A stretch of DNA of 64,000 nucleotides from Rotaria sordida (Eukaryota > Rotifera > Eurotatoria > Philodinida > Philodinidae), in contig CAJNOL010000684.1 in the NCBI GenBank assembly GCA_905250125.1, positions 47,629 to 111,628 of the forward strand. Reading direction: 5' to 3'. The notes beneath the pieces were generated by a model. The model did no database searches and was not told the DNA's origin. It worked only from the letters and a program-made list of their open reading frames with translations. Shown here piece after piece: positions 24,767 to 36,756 of the stretch (positions within the stretch are counted from its first letter, which is position 1; each line of letters begins with the position of its first letter). The position numbers and the translations under genes were made by a program.

Positions 24767-27700
24767 ATGGATGAAACATTAAAAGAACTATTTGAAGCTT
24801 GTCGGAATGGAGATTTAACTAAAGTTAAAAAATTACTTACACCAGATAATATTAATGCACAAGATATACTCGGAAGAAAATCGACACCTCTTCATTTTAG
24901 TTCTGGTAAGAATAAAAAATACATAAGATATACTATTCATGATAAATACTTGTTAAACTAGTTCGAGAAAAAAAATAAAGAAAAAGTGTTAATATAATAT
25001 TTCGAATGGTTAAATTTAAAGTCTCACCTCCTTTCTCACTCAAAAATCGATTGACAATACAATGCATGAGGTTTTCATGAAATTGCTTGAAAAAATTCGG
25101 TTAATGAAAGTACATGAATAGCTCTAAACATTAATATTAAGGAGACTTGCAGGGAACAAAGTAACGGAAGGATCCGCTGCTCGATGATTAGGATAATGTA
25201 TAATAGAAATTTTTTATTTGTATTTTCTTTGCTTCTTAAATAATATGATATTGTAGGATTCGGTCGTAAGGATGTAGTCGAATATCTTTTAAATCAAAAT
25301 GCTAACGTTCACATGAAAGATGATGGAGGTCTAATTCCATTACATAATGCAGCAAGTTTTGGTCATGCTGAAGTTGTTCAATTACTTCTTAATTATCATT
25401 CGGATGTAAATGCATTAGATAATTGGAATTATAGTCCACTTGCTGAAGCAGCTAGTAAAGGAAAAGTTGATGTTTGTCTTAGTAAGTATTATTTTTTCTT
25501 GATATATTAGTATATTAAATTGATAAATTTATAAAATATAGTTCTTTTACAACATGGTGCAGATTCAAATATAAAAAATAGTGATGGAAAAACTGCACTT
25601 GATCTTGCTGATTCATCAACTCGACCAGTATTAACTGGTAAAATCGTATTTTTAATTGATTTGATCATAGTAAATTATTTGTTTTAATAATAGGTGAATA
25701 TCGAAAAGATGAATTACTTGAAGCAGCTCGATCGGGTAATGAAGAAAAACTATTAAGTTTATTAACATTAGCTAATGTTAATTGTCATGCAAGTGATGGA
25801 AGAAAAGTATGTTAAAATTTTTCATTTAAATATAGATTAAAAAGAAATATAAATCATTTCAATTATTTTTTCTAGTCAACTCCATTACATCTAGCTGGTA
25901 TTTTAAAAAACAAAAAAATTTTGATTTATCTCATTTTTTCTATTTATAGCTGGTTATAATCGATTAACAATTTGTAAAATATTACTTGAACATGGTGCTG
26001 ATGTTCTATGCAAAGATAAAGGTGGACTTGTAAGTTATCAGATATTTTTTCAAATAACATCATAATCACTAGTCACAGAGTCTAGATAGTTTTCTTGTCC
26101 GAAAGCAAAATCAATGATCAGAAGTGTATTTAAATCAATTTGTCTTATAGTCGACTTGCGAAATTTTTAAGCACGTTATGTATGGGTATAATTACACGCT
26201 CAATGAAGTTTTTCTTATAATATCTAATATTTTGTTCCTATCAAACATGTTCTTAAAACTTTTCAGCCTTCAATTCATATTTTGAACAAAATATTTTTAC
26301 ACACAAGCAGACTTTATTCTTTCTAACAAAAGATCTGTCTAGTCTCGATGACGAGTTGTTGTTACGTTATACTGAAAAGAAAATTAATGCAAAACTTTTG
26401 CATCATCCGTTATTTTGATAAATTTAAAATACATTTATTTAGGTTCCATTACATAATGCTGCTTCATATGGACGTAAGTGATATTCAATCTATCTTATTT
26501 TCATTCATCATTTGCCTTGTCTAGATTACGAAGTTGCTGAGCTCTTGATTAAAGTAAGACTTTCTTATTTTTATATGAAATTTAAACATGATCATACATT
26601 TAATAGCATGGTGCTCAAGTAAATACTTGTGATCTATGGCAATATACACCTATTCATGAAGCTGCTTCAAAATCTCGTATTGATGTTTGTACTCTTTTAT
26701 TAAGTCATGGAGCTGATCCAACATTAACAAATTGTCATGGTAAAGCAGTATTAGATGTTGCTGCTAGTCGTGAATTACGAGATAGAATTTTATGTATGTT
26801 CAAAATTAATAATAATATTATTATTATTATGTTTGTTTTTTTTTGATAATAATTAATCTTTTAGCTGAATATCATGGATATTCATTTCTTGATGCAATAC
26901 ATAATGGAGATACTAGTCGAGTTAAAAAATTTTTATCTAATGAAACAATTAATTTTAGACATTTTAAAACAGGAGATTCACCATTAGTAAGTTCTATGAT
27001 TAATAAAAATAAGAAATAAATCTATTGATCTCTAGCATATCTCTTGTACATCATCATTGGCAAAACATCGTCGACAAATTTTTGAAATGTTAATTCGGCG
27101 TGGTGCTCTTGTTAACGTTTTAAATACAGCGTAAAAGAATTTTAGAATATAGTAGTTTTTCATTTCTCATGTCTTGGCTACTATACATGCTAGAAGTCTG
27201 AAAATTTATGTGTACATACTGTACTTCGAATTCGGTACTGAAACATGAGATTGATGAAGGACACCTATCTTTGCTTCAAATCTTTATATAGATCTCCAGC
27301 ATGTATATTAGTCGAGATATGAAGAGTGAAAAAATTTTGTTCTTTACTGTAATTTTTGTTTTTATATTAGACAAATGGCTCCTATTCATATATGTGCTGA
27401 AGCTGATCATAGTGATCTTTTAGAAATTTTATTAAAACATAATGCTGATGTAAATATATTAATCTTCGAAGTTTATTATTGTAAATAAATCTTTGAAAAT
27501 TTATAGATTAATTTACTTGATGGTCAAGGACAAACTGCATTACATCATGCAGTTAAAAATGGACATTTAAATGTTTGTCGATTTTTAATTACACATAAAA
27601 TTGATACTTCAATTGTATCATCCTATGAACAAACAGCATTAGATATAACTTCAGCATCGAATATTCAACAATTATTAATGAGTAAGTATTGAGAAAAAAG

Positions 27701-30700
27701 AAATTTTATTTTAATGATATTTTAATTCAATGATTAGCTTATGAAAATGAAAAAGTTATATTAACACCAAATATAACCGATCTTCAATTACAATTACTTG
27801 AAGCATCAAAATCGGGTGATCTTGATGTTGTTAAGGTTTATTATTTAATTTCATATGAAATTTTTTTTCCTTATTCAAATTTTTTTGTTTTTTGTGTATT
27901 AAGCGTGTACTTACTTTCAATCCATCATTAGTTAATTGTCGTGATGTTCAAGGTAGAAATAGTACTCCACTTCATTTTGCTGCCGGATATAATCGTTTAC
28001 AAGTTGTTGAATATTTATTAGCCATGGGGGCTGAGGTAACAGCAAGAGATAAAGGTAATAAAATCAAAATCATTTTTTTGTTTTTCAATAAAAATCATTT
28101 CACTTATTTTTTTTTCTATATTGGCAGGTGGTCTTGTTCCTTTACATAATAGGTATAATAGAAAAGTTGATTTTATTAGATTTATGTATATCTTTGTTTT
28201 TTTTCTTCTAGTTGTAGTTATGGTCATCTTGAAGTTACAGCACTTTTACTTAATAATGGTGCATCATCTCAAATAACTGATCTATGGAAAGTAACACCAT
28301 TACATGAAAGTGCAGCTAAAGGAAAATTTGAAATATGTAAATTACTTATTAAATATGGTGCTGATTTAAATAAAAAAAATCGTGATGGTGCTATACCACT
28401 CGATTTAGTTAAAGAACGTGATAGTGATGTAGCTGATTTACTTCGTGGTGATAGTGCTATTTTAGAATTAGCTAAAAAAGGAAATTTAGAACGATTAAGA
28501 AAATTATTAACACCAGAAAATGTTAATTGTCGTGATCCATTAGGACGAAATAGTACACCATTACATTTAGCTGGTAAATAAATATAAATCTTCTTTTGTT
28601 TTTTTTTGTTCTTTAAATTTTTTAATTCTTCTTTTCTTAGCTGGATATAATCATTATGAAATAGCACAATTTTTATTGGAAAATGGTAGTAATCCTAATG
28701 CTGTGGATAAAGGTGGATTAATAGGTAATTTAGATATTTAATTTCTAGAATTAAGTCTATCTCCTAAGAGTCGGTTGGGTTCAAAATTTTTGAGCCTGGT
28801 CAAACCGAACTTTGATATTCTCAATGAAGTTTTCTAAACGGAATCGAAGAATCGCCCCGAAGATACGAAGTAGTTGTTTCTATTTTTTTTTGTATCCGAT
28901 GAGTAGCGCACGACGGATTAGGATCCAGGACCAAGTCGACAGACTTAACTGTCCCATTCAAAAGTCGATCTTGGATCAGTTATATTCAAATCCCATGAAC
29001 TATTCAACAAACAAGGCTCAAACAAGTTTAACTACAACACATTTTTCTTTTTTTTTATAATGTTAAGTAATTAGCACAAATTCAGGTAATAGTTTTAATA
29101 GCCAATGGAGTTGTTCATATAATGTATTCGTTAACAAAATTTCATGGATGAACTATGATAGTGAGGTTTCTAAAAAGCCAAGCGCGATAGTTTTCAAGTC
29201 TTAGAAAAAATTAGTCTTCTAAGATCTGAAAAGCACCGTGTCTGATTTCTTAGAAACCTTGCTATCATACATAGTTCATCTAGAAAATGTTGATATAAAA
29301 CGTATTAGATAAAAAAATTTCATTGACTATTAAAATCACTATCTGAATTTGAATTAGGTGCTTAGCATTATAAAAAGAAGGTTGATAAGAGGTTGTTGTT
29401 AAACTTTTTTCTGTCATAGTAATTCATTTGGCAACCTAGAGTTCTCCGTGGACATTCATTTTATATACTTAATTTATTTTTGTTTGACAGAGCATGTCAG
29501 ACTGTAGGGCATGAGAGAATCTTTTCTTTTTCTTACTTGTTATGTAGAGAAAAAGGAAAATAAGTTCAATACCTCGAAAACCTCTTAAAAGAATGGTCAA
29601 CTATATATAGAAGTGTTTTTCTTTTTATCAAAGAATACAAAAATTTAATTCAAAAAATAGACACTACAGCTTCGCATGCTCTTTTAAATAAAACAAGCAA
29701 TCGGTTATAATGAAACTTCTTCGAGAATTCTAGTATGTGCGATCAGAAAAGCATAAACAGAGAAAAAATCATCCCACTTTTTCTGGAAAATGACGAAAAC
29801 TATCTAAATTGGCAAAAAACGAGGTGCCAAACCAAAAAAATCATGTCGTTTTTGAAAGATCAGACGTCAATCTCTCTTCTCATACATTTATATCAATTTT
29901 CATTTTTCTTTTTTTTGACGAAAATTGATTTCTTTGAGAGACAAGAAACCTTAATTTATTATTTTGTTTTTCTTAGCTCTTCATAATGCATCTTCATTTG
30001 GTCATGTTGATGTTGCTACTTTATTAATTAATTATCATTCCGATGTTAATGCACATGATAATTGGTCGTATACACCTTTACATGAAGCAGCATCTAAAGG
30101 TCGTACTCAATTATGTTCTTTATTACTTGCTCATGGTGCAAATCCACATCTTCGAAATCAAGATAATCAAACTCCATTAGATTTAGCTAATGCTGATGAT
30201 GTTAAATCATTACTATTAGATGCAATGTCAACTTCAATATCTCCAACATCACCAACTGGTAATCGTTATCGAACAACATTAACACTTGCAACTCGTGAAA
30301 CAACATCAATACTTGGTGCAGAAAATAATAATAATAATTATAATAATAGTTCAAGACAACGTTCATCATCTGCATCAAGTTTACAACAATCAACTATTCA
30401 ACGTCATTTACCTAGCGGTGATGGTAGTATGAGTTTAATAACAGATGATGAACGTCGAGAACAAGCACTTCATATGACGATGGATGAATTTTTAAGTTTA
30501 TGTCAATTTCAATCAAGTCAACAACAAGATTCATTAAGAGATTTATTTGAACGTGAACATATAACACTTGATATACTTGCTGAAATGACACATAATGATT
30601 TAAAAGATATTGGTATTATTGCTTATGGTGAACGACATAAATTACTTAAAGGTATTGAACGATTATATAAACAAGCAAAAGATCCATGGTCAAATATACC

Positions 30701-32770
30701 TGATAGAGGATCAGTTTTTATTGAACTTGATTCAAATGATCAAGAATATCGACTTGTTGAAGATGAAGTAATTTTAAAAGTCTTAATATAAAAATTTAAG
30801 TTTATACATTTTTCTTTTTTCTATTGTAGTTACAAAGTACTATTCGTGAACATAAAGATAATTGTGGTGGAATATTTACTCGTTATGTAGTATTAAAAGT
30901 AATCGGGATTTTTTATGTTTCTTATTTTGTAAAACACAATCTAAAAGGAGTATTGAAGAATAAGAGTAAAAAAATTTTAACAACAACTAATTTTTTATTA
31001 TTTTTTTTCTATAATTTTAAATACATAGCTTAAATCTAGATAGTGATTTTAATAGCTAATGAAGTTTTCTTTTATTAAGACTTCATAAATGAACTATAAT
31101 GACAAGATCTCTAAAAAAAACTGGACATGATAGTTTTCAGATCACAGAAGACTATTTTTTTAACAATGCTATTTTAAAGAACATAACATTCTGAAGAAAA
31201 TAAGAGGTTGATGCAGTTTTTACGGGCTTCCTTTAAAAAGTTAAAAGTATCACAAAACTGAAAAAAAAAGACATTTTTAAGTGATTTTTTTCATAAGTTT
31301 CGATTTTTTTACGGTTTTTGTGATACTTTTAACTTTTTAAGAGAAAGAATGGCGAGAATTTCGTCAGTATAATTTTTGCCAACAGGATATTTTTCAAGTG
31401 GCGAATGTCCATGTACTTTCGACAACGTGAGAGTAAATTAAATGTAGATGAAAAAATTCCTATTGACTATACTAGCAAGTGTAAGCTATGATCTCTATAT
31501 ATATTCTAACAACATTAGCTTCACTCCTCACATGTACCCTATGTTAATATTGTTTCGTGACAGCTAGCGAAAGTACAAAGGACTTTCGCTATTGGCAAAT
31601 ATTCTACTGGCGAAAGTCTTATTGGCAAAGTTCCGGAACCCCAAGAGAAAGTTATAGAGTATGTAATGATTTCTGATTTTATTCAGAACTTTGTGCTCTT
31701 TAAAATAGCAGTGTTAAAAAGAATAGTCTTCTGGAACCTGAAAATTACCGTGCCTGTTTTTTAGAAACTTTGCTATTATAGTGTATTTATGAAATCTTGG
31801 TAAAAGAAAACTCTATTGGCTATTAAAATTATTATCTGGATTTGAGTGAATTGCTTAATATTATCGAAAACAAGTCAAAAATACGTTGTTACTAAAATGT
31901 TTTTCCACTCTCTTGCGATCACAGACCGTATGTCAATAACGTCTCATTATTGATATATGAACTACTTTCTTATTGTATTTCTGGAGGATGAAGTACATGG
32001 ATGGTGAAAATATGTCTCCCAAATTAGATAGAATAAAATAATCTCTTTGTAATTAGCGACAGCAACTGCATCGTGTTTCACATTTTAATTTCGTAGAGAT
32101 TATGCTAACATCGTTAACATTTTATTTTAAATTAGATTGAAAAAATTCGTAATCGACGTTTATGGGATCGTTATTGTCATCGTCGAAATGAAATTCAAGA
32201 TGATAATAATGGTCATGAAAATGAACGTTTACTTTTTCATGGTTCACCATTTCTTCATTCAATTATGCATAAAGGTTTTGATGAAAGACATGCATCTATA
32301 ACTGGCATGTTTGGTTAGTTCCAATATTTCTATTTTATGTCTTTCAATGACAGAGATATTTGTTGTTTTATTTGATAGGTGCTGGAATTTATTTTGCAGA
32401 AAATTCTTCAAAATCAAATCAATATGTGTATGGTATTGGTGGTGGAAATGGGTGTACATTACATAAAGATAAATCATGTTATTTATGTTCAAGGTAAAAT
32501 AAAATTGAAATTTTTCATTTTAATTTTTCATTTAAATAAAAATTTTTAAGACAAATGTTATTATGCCGTGTTTGTCTTGGACGATCGTTTTTGCAATTTA
32601 GTGCATCAAAATTAGCTCATGCACCACCTGGTCATCATTCCGTTATAGGTCGACCAACACAAGGTGGCCTGGCTTATCCCGAATATGTTATTTATCGTGG
32701 TGAACAAGCTTATCCGGAATATTGTATTACATATAATCTTTTAAATCCAGTGAACAACGACAATGAATAA
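24767..32770 (+). CDS. TNKS: Tankyrase (ankyrin-SAM-PARP), 23 exons
   Basis: Exons: 24767-24905, 25257-25481, 25542-25637, 25694-25806, 25876-25897, 25950-26029, 26443-26473, 26525-26553, 26607-26793, 26865-26986, 27036-27130, 27371-27449, 27507-27681, 27738-27835, 27904-28054, 28128-28152, 28212-28573, 28641-28724, 29977-30767, 30830-30898, 32136-32313, 32379-32493, 32551-32770. Phases are consistent, giving 1161 aa, close to human TNKS2. Residues 1 to about 770 are ankyrin repeats grouped into ARC-like clusters, with repeated [12 protein letters not shown] and KGGLVPLHN motifs. A SAM domain follows (about 860-930, [11 protein letters not shown] ... [14 protein letters not shown]). The C-terminal PARP domain has FHGSPF (His), [16 protein letters not shown] (Tyr), a CHCC zinc site ([12 protein letters not shown]) and [10 protein letters not shown] (Glu). 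It poly-ADP-ribosylates ankyrin-bound partners in Wnt, telomere and spindle control. Two introns carry foldback elements. Confidence 0.96.
29024..29408. repeat. Foldback element, family B copy 1 (tankyrase intron 18)
   Basis: The arms pair in inverted orientation: AAGTTTAACTACAAC at the left against the inverted AAGTTTAACAACAAC at the right. Further in, TTTTAATAGCCAATG pairs with the inverted TTTTAATAGTCAATG, and ATGAACTATGATAG with the inverted ATGAACTATGTATG. The same sequence family recurs at 30975-31905. Non-coding. It accounts for about a third of the 1252-nt intron. Confidence 0.72.
30975..31905. repeat. Foldback element, family B copy 2 with nested inner foldback (tankyrase intron 20)
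   Basis: The outer arms match family B copy 1 (GTGATTTTAATAGCTAATGAAG; ATGAACTATAATGAC) and pair with 31700-31870 in inverted orientation. The centre differs from copy 1. An inner inverted repeat, AGTTAAAAGTATCACAAAA near 31240 against TTTTTGTGATACTTTTAACT near 31315, forms its own hairpin. A GCGAAAG/ACTTTCGC-rich stretch follows (31380-31620). This looks like an insertion into an older element, or a longer family member. Confidence 0.65.
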
Positions 32771-32814
32771 ATCATTTTTTTTTTCAATATTGTATAAAGA
32801 CAAAATTTGACATA

Positions 32815-33071
32815 TACCGGGTAGCCCAAAAGTAAGGAAACAAAAAGGATATGCTATAATAACGGATAATAAATTGTTAACGATATTTTTCATACGTTAT
32901 ATTGATGTAGAGAGCTCAAATTTTTATCACATATATATCTAGTTAAGATCTTTTATGTCTGAAAGTTTCAGCTTTCCACATCAATAAAAAGTGTAAAAAA
33001 GATCATTAACAATCTATTATCCATTATTATAGCATACCCTTTTTGTTTCCTTACTTTTGGGCCACCCGGTA
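32815..33071. mobile_element. Mariner/Tc1-type MITE with TA target duplication
   Basis: This 257-bp element has terminal inverted repeats of about 70 bp that are nearly identical. The left end reads TACCGGGTAGCCCAAAAGTA and the right end, read inverted, TACCGGGTGGCCCAAAAGTA. TA dinucleotides flank it (32813-32814 and 33072-33073), as expected for mariner insertion. Pairing continues inward (ATTGATGTAGAGAGCT against ATTGATGTGGAAAGCT), so almost the whole element folds back. There is no ORF. It sits 44 bp after the tankyrase stop, between two convergent genes, so it is probably transcribed in a 3' UTR. Confidence 0.9.
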
Positions 33072-33149
33072 TATATGCATAGAAAGGAAGGGGCGATGTT
33101 TTTTTTTTCGAATAAATTTAGTTGTTTCACTTTTATGTTAAAGTGAATA

Positions 33150-33878
33150 TTAATGTTCATTTGGAATTCCAAAACTCACCACTGTTGGTTGTTGCTCTTG
33201 ATCATTACGTTGTAACGATTCTAATTCTGTTTGTTGAAGAGGTGATGCTGGTAGAGTAACAAGAGTTTGAAGAATATTATATGATTGTATGTCACGGGTT
33301 GGTGTTGGCGGTGTTGAACTAGTACGCCATTTTTGTAAAGTACTTTCCAGTTCCATTAATGCTATTTTAATTCCAGCTTTAAATTGACGTTTACGTAATG
33401 AATAAATAACATGCGAACAGGCAAGAATTATGAAAACAAGGATATACAATGTAAGAATAAGAAGATGAGTACGATATGCACTAAAATTAACACAAGCTGT
33501 TATTGGTGCTGTATTATTTTTATTCTTGTATTTTTTATCATGATATGATGGTTTTCCTAATTGTTCCGAACATATTATAGCACATACTCTATAATGTCCT
33601 TCATCTAAATGTTTTAATTCAAGTGAATTTCTCCAAAAAGTTAAATTTTGTTCTGGCATAAGATATGGATGTTCACGATTACGACGAATTGTAAATTTAT
33701 ACATTTGACATGTTCGTTGATAAGTTTCTCGAGCTATTTCAAATAATACAGTAGCTGTACGAGAATCATGTATACGAGCACGAAGATAAAATGGACGTTC
33801 AACTATAATGTCTTTACCACTTCCTAATATTATTTGAGTAGAATATGTAAGTATAAAAATAATAGATAACATAACCAT
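33150..33878 (-). CDS. Single-pass type I membrane protein, FN3-like ectodomain, unknown function
   Basis: An uninterrupted 242-aa frame. The ATG at 33878 is chosen because it opens directly into a signal peptide (MVMLSIIFILTYSTQIILG), and an acceptor-like TCTTTTAG ends 47 nt upstream. The roughly 120-residue ectodomain has an Ig/FN3-like beta pattern (YLRARIHDSRTATVLFEI ... LDEGHYRVCAIIC), N-glycosylation sequons and paired Cys. A membrane span follows (about residues 146-168, LLILTLYILVFIILACSHV), then a basic juxtamembrane KRQFK and a Pro/Thr/Gln-rich cytoplasmic tail with TPPTPT. It converges on tankyrase across the MITE. I do not recognise a family; a cell-surface receptor or adhesion protein is a reasonable guess. 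Confidence 0.68.
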   Translation of the reverse strand: MVMLSIIFILTYSTQIILGSGKDIIVERPFYLRARIHDSRTATVLFEIARETYQRTCQMYKFTIRRNREHPYLMPEQNLTFWRNSLELKHLDEGHYRVCAIICSEQLGKPSYHDKKYKNKNNTAPITACVNFSAYRTHLLILTLYILVFIILACSHVIYSLRKRQFKAGIKIALMELESTLQKWRTSSTPPTPTRDIQSYNILQTLVTLPASPLQQTELESLQRNDQEQQPTVVSFGIPNEH

Positions 33879-34781
33879 TATTCGATTGTTTGTGTTTTTC
33901 TTTACGATATCGACAGATAAACAACTAAAAGACAAGTAACGATTCTATCTTTGCTAGGATAAACAAAGTGTACATTTCCCCAATACAAGCAAATAATTGA
34001 TGATTTCTGTTTCCCCATCTTGAGTTATTTTTGTTCTATGCTATTCGCTATATTTTTATTCCTGTTAACGTATACCATAAAGAATAATAAATAGAAAAAT
34101 ATAAAAAAGATATATAGAAAATGACCCAAAATTCGCTTTACTGAAAACAAAAAAAAAAATATTTCCATATTACTACTTTATTTTGACCCAAAGACTTAAT
34201 TTTTTTTTTCGACCATTGATAAAGTAATATTCATAGTTCATATTCATAAGAAATAATATTTAAGTAAAAAAAAAAAGAAAATTTCTTTGAAGTAATATCC
34301 TTGACCTTGGTTGAGAACTATACTGTTGGGCTAATAATGAAAGATATTATCGCAGTTTTTCTAATAATATCTCGTTGTTTATGACTGAAACTTTCTAAGT
34401 ATATAAAATAATAAGAGATATGACCTTGTGCTATCTATTTAAGATAGAATGATAAAAGTATAAGCAAATAATACTAATAATAAATTAGATATACTATTTA
34501 TTTTTTACGTAAAGGAATAATTAATTTGTATAGCTTGTCGATAATCACAATTCTTTATTGAACTCAAAATTTACATTTTCGAAACAGGATTTTCTATGTT
34601 TATTATATGAATATGAACTATATATACTCGTTTATCAATGATGGAAAAAAAATAAATAAATCCATTTAATTGAATTATAATGATGATATTTTAGGTTTTT
34701 TTTTTGTTCAGTAAAGTGTCTTATGAACCATTTGATACATAATTATTAAAACAATTTGTATTTTTTTTAAAGTTTATAATA
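33879..34781. other. Intergenic, no supported gene
   Basis: Very AT-rich with long A and T runs. It holds the promoter side of the membrane-protein gene and the 3' flank of the small-protein gene. No repeat or RNA gene was recognised. Confidence 0.45.
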
Positions 34782-35033
34782 TTATTGTTTTGATGATTGG
34801 GCTCGTTCAATTGTTTTCGTTTTATTAGCCAATTGATGCTTATCTTTTTCTTCTAATAATTTAGCTTGTTTAAAACTATTTGTTTGATGAATTGCATCCA
34901 ATTCCGATGGTGTTAATGAACCACGATGATATGGATCATTTGTAAAACCTGAATCAATACCAGCATTTATACTGGAACTACGTCCATCCATAGCAAGACT
35001 AGGATGACGATCACTTGGAGCTTTGGTCGACAT
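34782..35033 (-). CDS. Small hydrophilic protein, unknown
   Basis: An 83-aa frame starting MSTKAPSDRHPSLAMDGR. It is rich in Ser, Lys, Asp and Gln with no hydrophobic segment. The C-terminal half (LTPSELDAIHQTNSFKQAKLLEEKDKHQLANK) is predicted helical. Codon choice resembles genuine exons nearby. It could be an intrinsically disordered regulatory protein or the last exon of a longer gene. No homologue recognised. Confidence 0.5.
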   Translation of the reverse strand: MSTKAPSDRHPSLAMDGRSSSINAGIDSGFTNDPYHRGSLTPSELDAIHQTNSFKQAKLLEEKDKHQLANKTKTIERAQSSKQ

Positions 35034-36485
35034 AATAGTGTATAAAGTTTAATAAACAAAATAATAATTGTAATAACAAATTATGGTTTTGTATCGAAGC
35101 TTGTAATTCTAAATCTTCAAATTTCAAGAAAAATGAAAAAATATGCGTAGAATAATGATCTAAAGAAATATTACGGCGTGATCTCGACGAATATGAAAAA
35201 CGCACTCATCTTATGTACTTTATTGATGTTCTTGTCTTTCCTCTCCACAAACATTTTTTTCTCTCTATGCAGCTGACAACGTCCACGTCCACACATTCAC
35301 CGGCTGATGATGTTGACAGCAAGAAAAAAAAACCCAAGAACAATAAAATAAGAACGAGCGAGCTTTCTTTTTTTTTTCATTGGACGCACATTCGCGACGT
35401 GCAACTGATGTTTTATCGTTCTCCAGGGTTTATCATAGTATGACTGGCAACTAAAAAGAAAATGTTACAGATATATTAAAGGGTACGATGTAAAGAATGA
35501 CGTATGAAGAAATATTAACGAATAATCGAGAAAAAAAACAAATTTTGTTTTGATTTTATAACATATCCTTGGTATAATATTACAATCAAAGAAAGGTTAC
35601 AATTAAAAATAATACGCAGTTCAAATATATATTTTTAGCATTACAAAAAAGATACAATAACCAGTTTATTTGTATGTAATTAAAGACTATCATATCAATA
35701 TGCTTTGATTAATATTATTTTTGATTTCTGTAGAAAGAATATTTACAAACAATTGTCCTTGTCACGTTGGATATATTTTTTTTTTCGACACAAAAAGAAA
35801 GATAACAAGGACGAATTTTCTATCATGATAGAATAGGGCATTGAGGACTCGAACTTGTTGACTCCAACTTTGAGAAGCCCCGAAAATGTTTTTTTGATTC
35901 GCATGCTTACTTCTTTCTTTATGGTATTCGTTAATGAGGATGTTTTGCTAATGTTTTCTTTTTTCTTGAAATTTATTTATGAATCTATAAAGTAGTGTAT
36001 TTTTTTTAATATGATGAATAAATTTGTTACTCAGTAAGAGTAAAAATATTTGGCTGTTTTTTATTGATGTAACATCGACTTCACAAAACAAATTCTTTTG
36101 GTGACAGAGTCGAAGTCCGATTCAGAGTTCTAATCATTATCATTTTGCTTATGTGAATTATAAATAGAGATAAATTTGTTAAAATATCATTGTAGTTTCT
36201 TAATTTCTGAATTAATTCAAATGGCTAACGTAAAATTACTGATAAATAAATGTGAAGATTTATATGCGTGTGATAATATTATTAATGTATTCTGAAGTTA
36301 TGACTAGTTATTACTAATGTTTTGTTCCATCTGTTTCGATTAATTAAAAAATATTCATCAAAAAAAAATTCTTCGTTTTTGTATTCAATAATAATACAAC
36401 AGCTGATGTTTTATATATATTTATTTTTCATAGGTATTGTAATCATCTATAATCATATCTTGGTGTTTGAGAACGTTATCTATTT
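35034..36485. other. Intergenic, no supported gene
   Basis: AT-rich with several poly-A and poly-T runs. Short ORFs here lack motifs. Nothing else can be supported. Confidence 0.45.
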
Positions 36486-36756
36486 GTGATAGTATCAAAA
36501 AAGGAAATTTTTTACTTGTATTATCTTATCCGGAACGTTCATGCAACTGATATACTATGAAATCTTAGGTTAACAAGTACTCCATTTATTCAATCTAATG
36601 GCCTTCGCTAGCGATCCTACGTTGTCAACGAGTTATGTGTGGCTATGAGCAAAGGTCACTGCATTGATTAAATGCAGCACTTGTTATCCTAAGGCTTCAT
36701 AGTATATGAGTTGCACGGACTTTCCGGACAAGGTAATACAATCTTTTTCTATCACA
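36486..36756. repeat. Foldback element, family D
   Basis: A 271-bp inverted repeat. TGTGATAG at the left end matches CTATCACA at the right. Inside, TTATCCGGAACG pairs with the inverted TTGTCCGGAAAG, GCAACTGATATACTATGAA with the inverted GCAACTCATATACTATGAA, and TTAACAAGTACT with the inverted ATAACAAGTGCT. It is non-coding, intergenic and the only structured sequence in a gene-poor 5-kb stretch. Confidence 0.75.

Noticed and set aside
36590-36720. tRNA-like folding potential
   Set aside because: The pairing is explained by the family D foldback arms; no TPsiC-arm consensus, anticodon loop or RNA polymerase III box pattern is visible.
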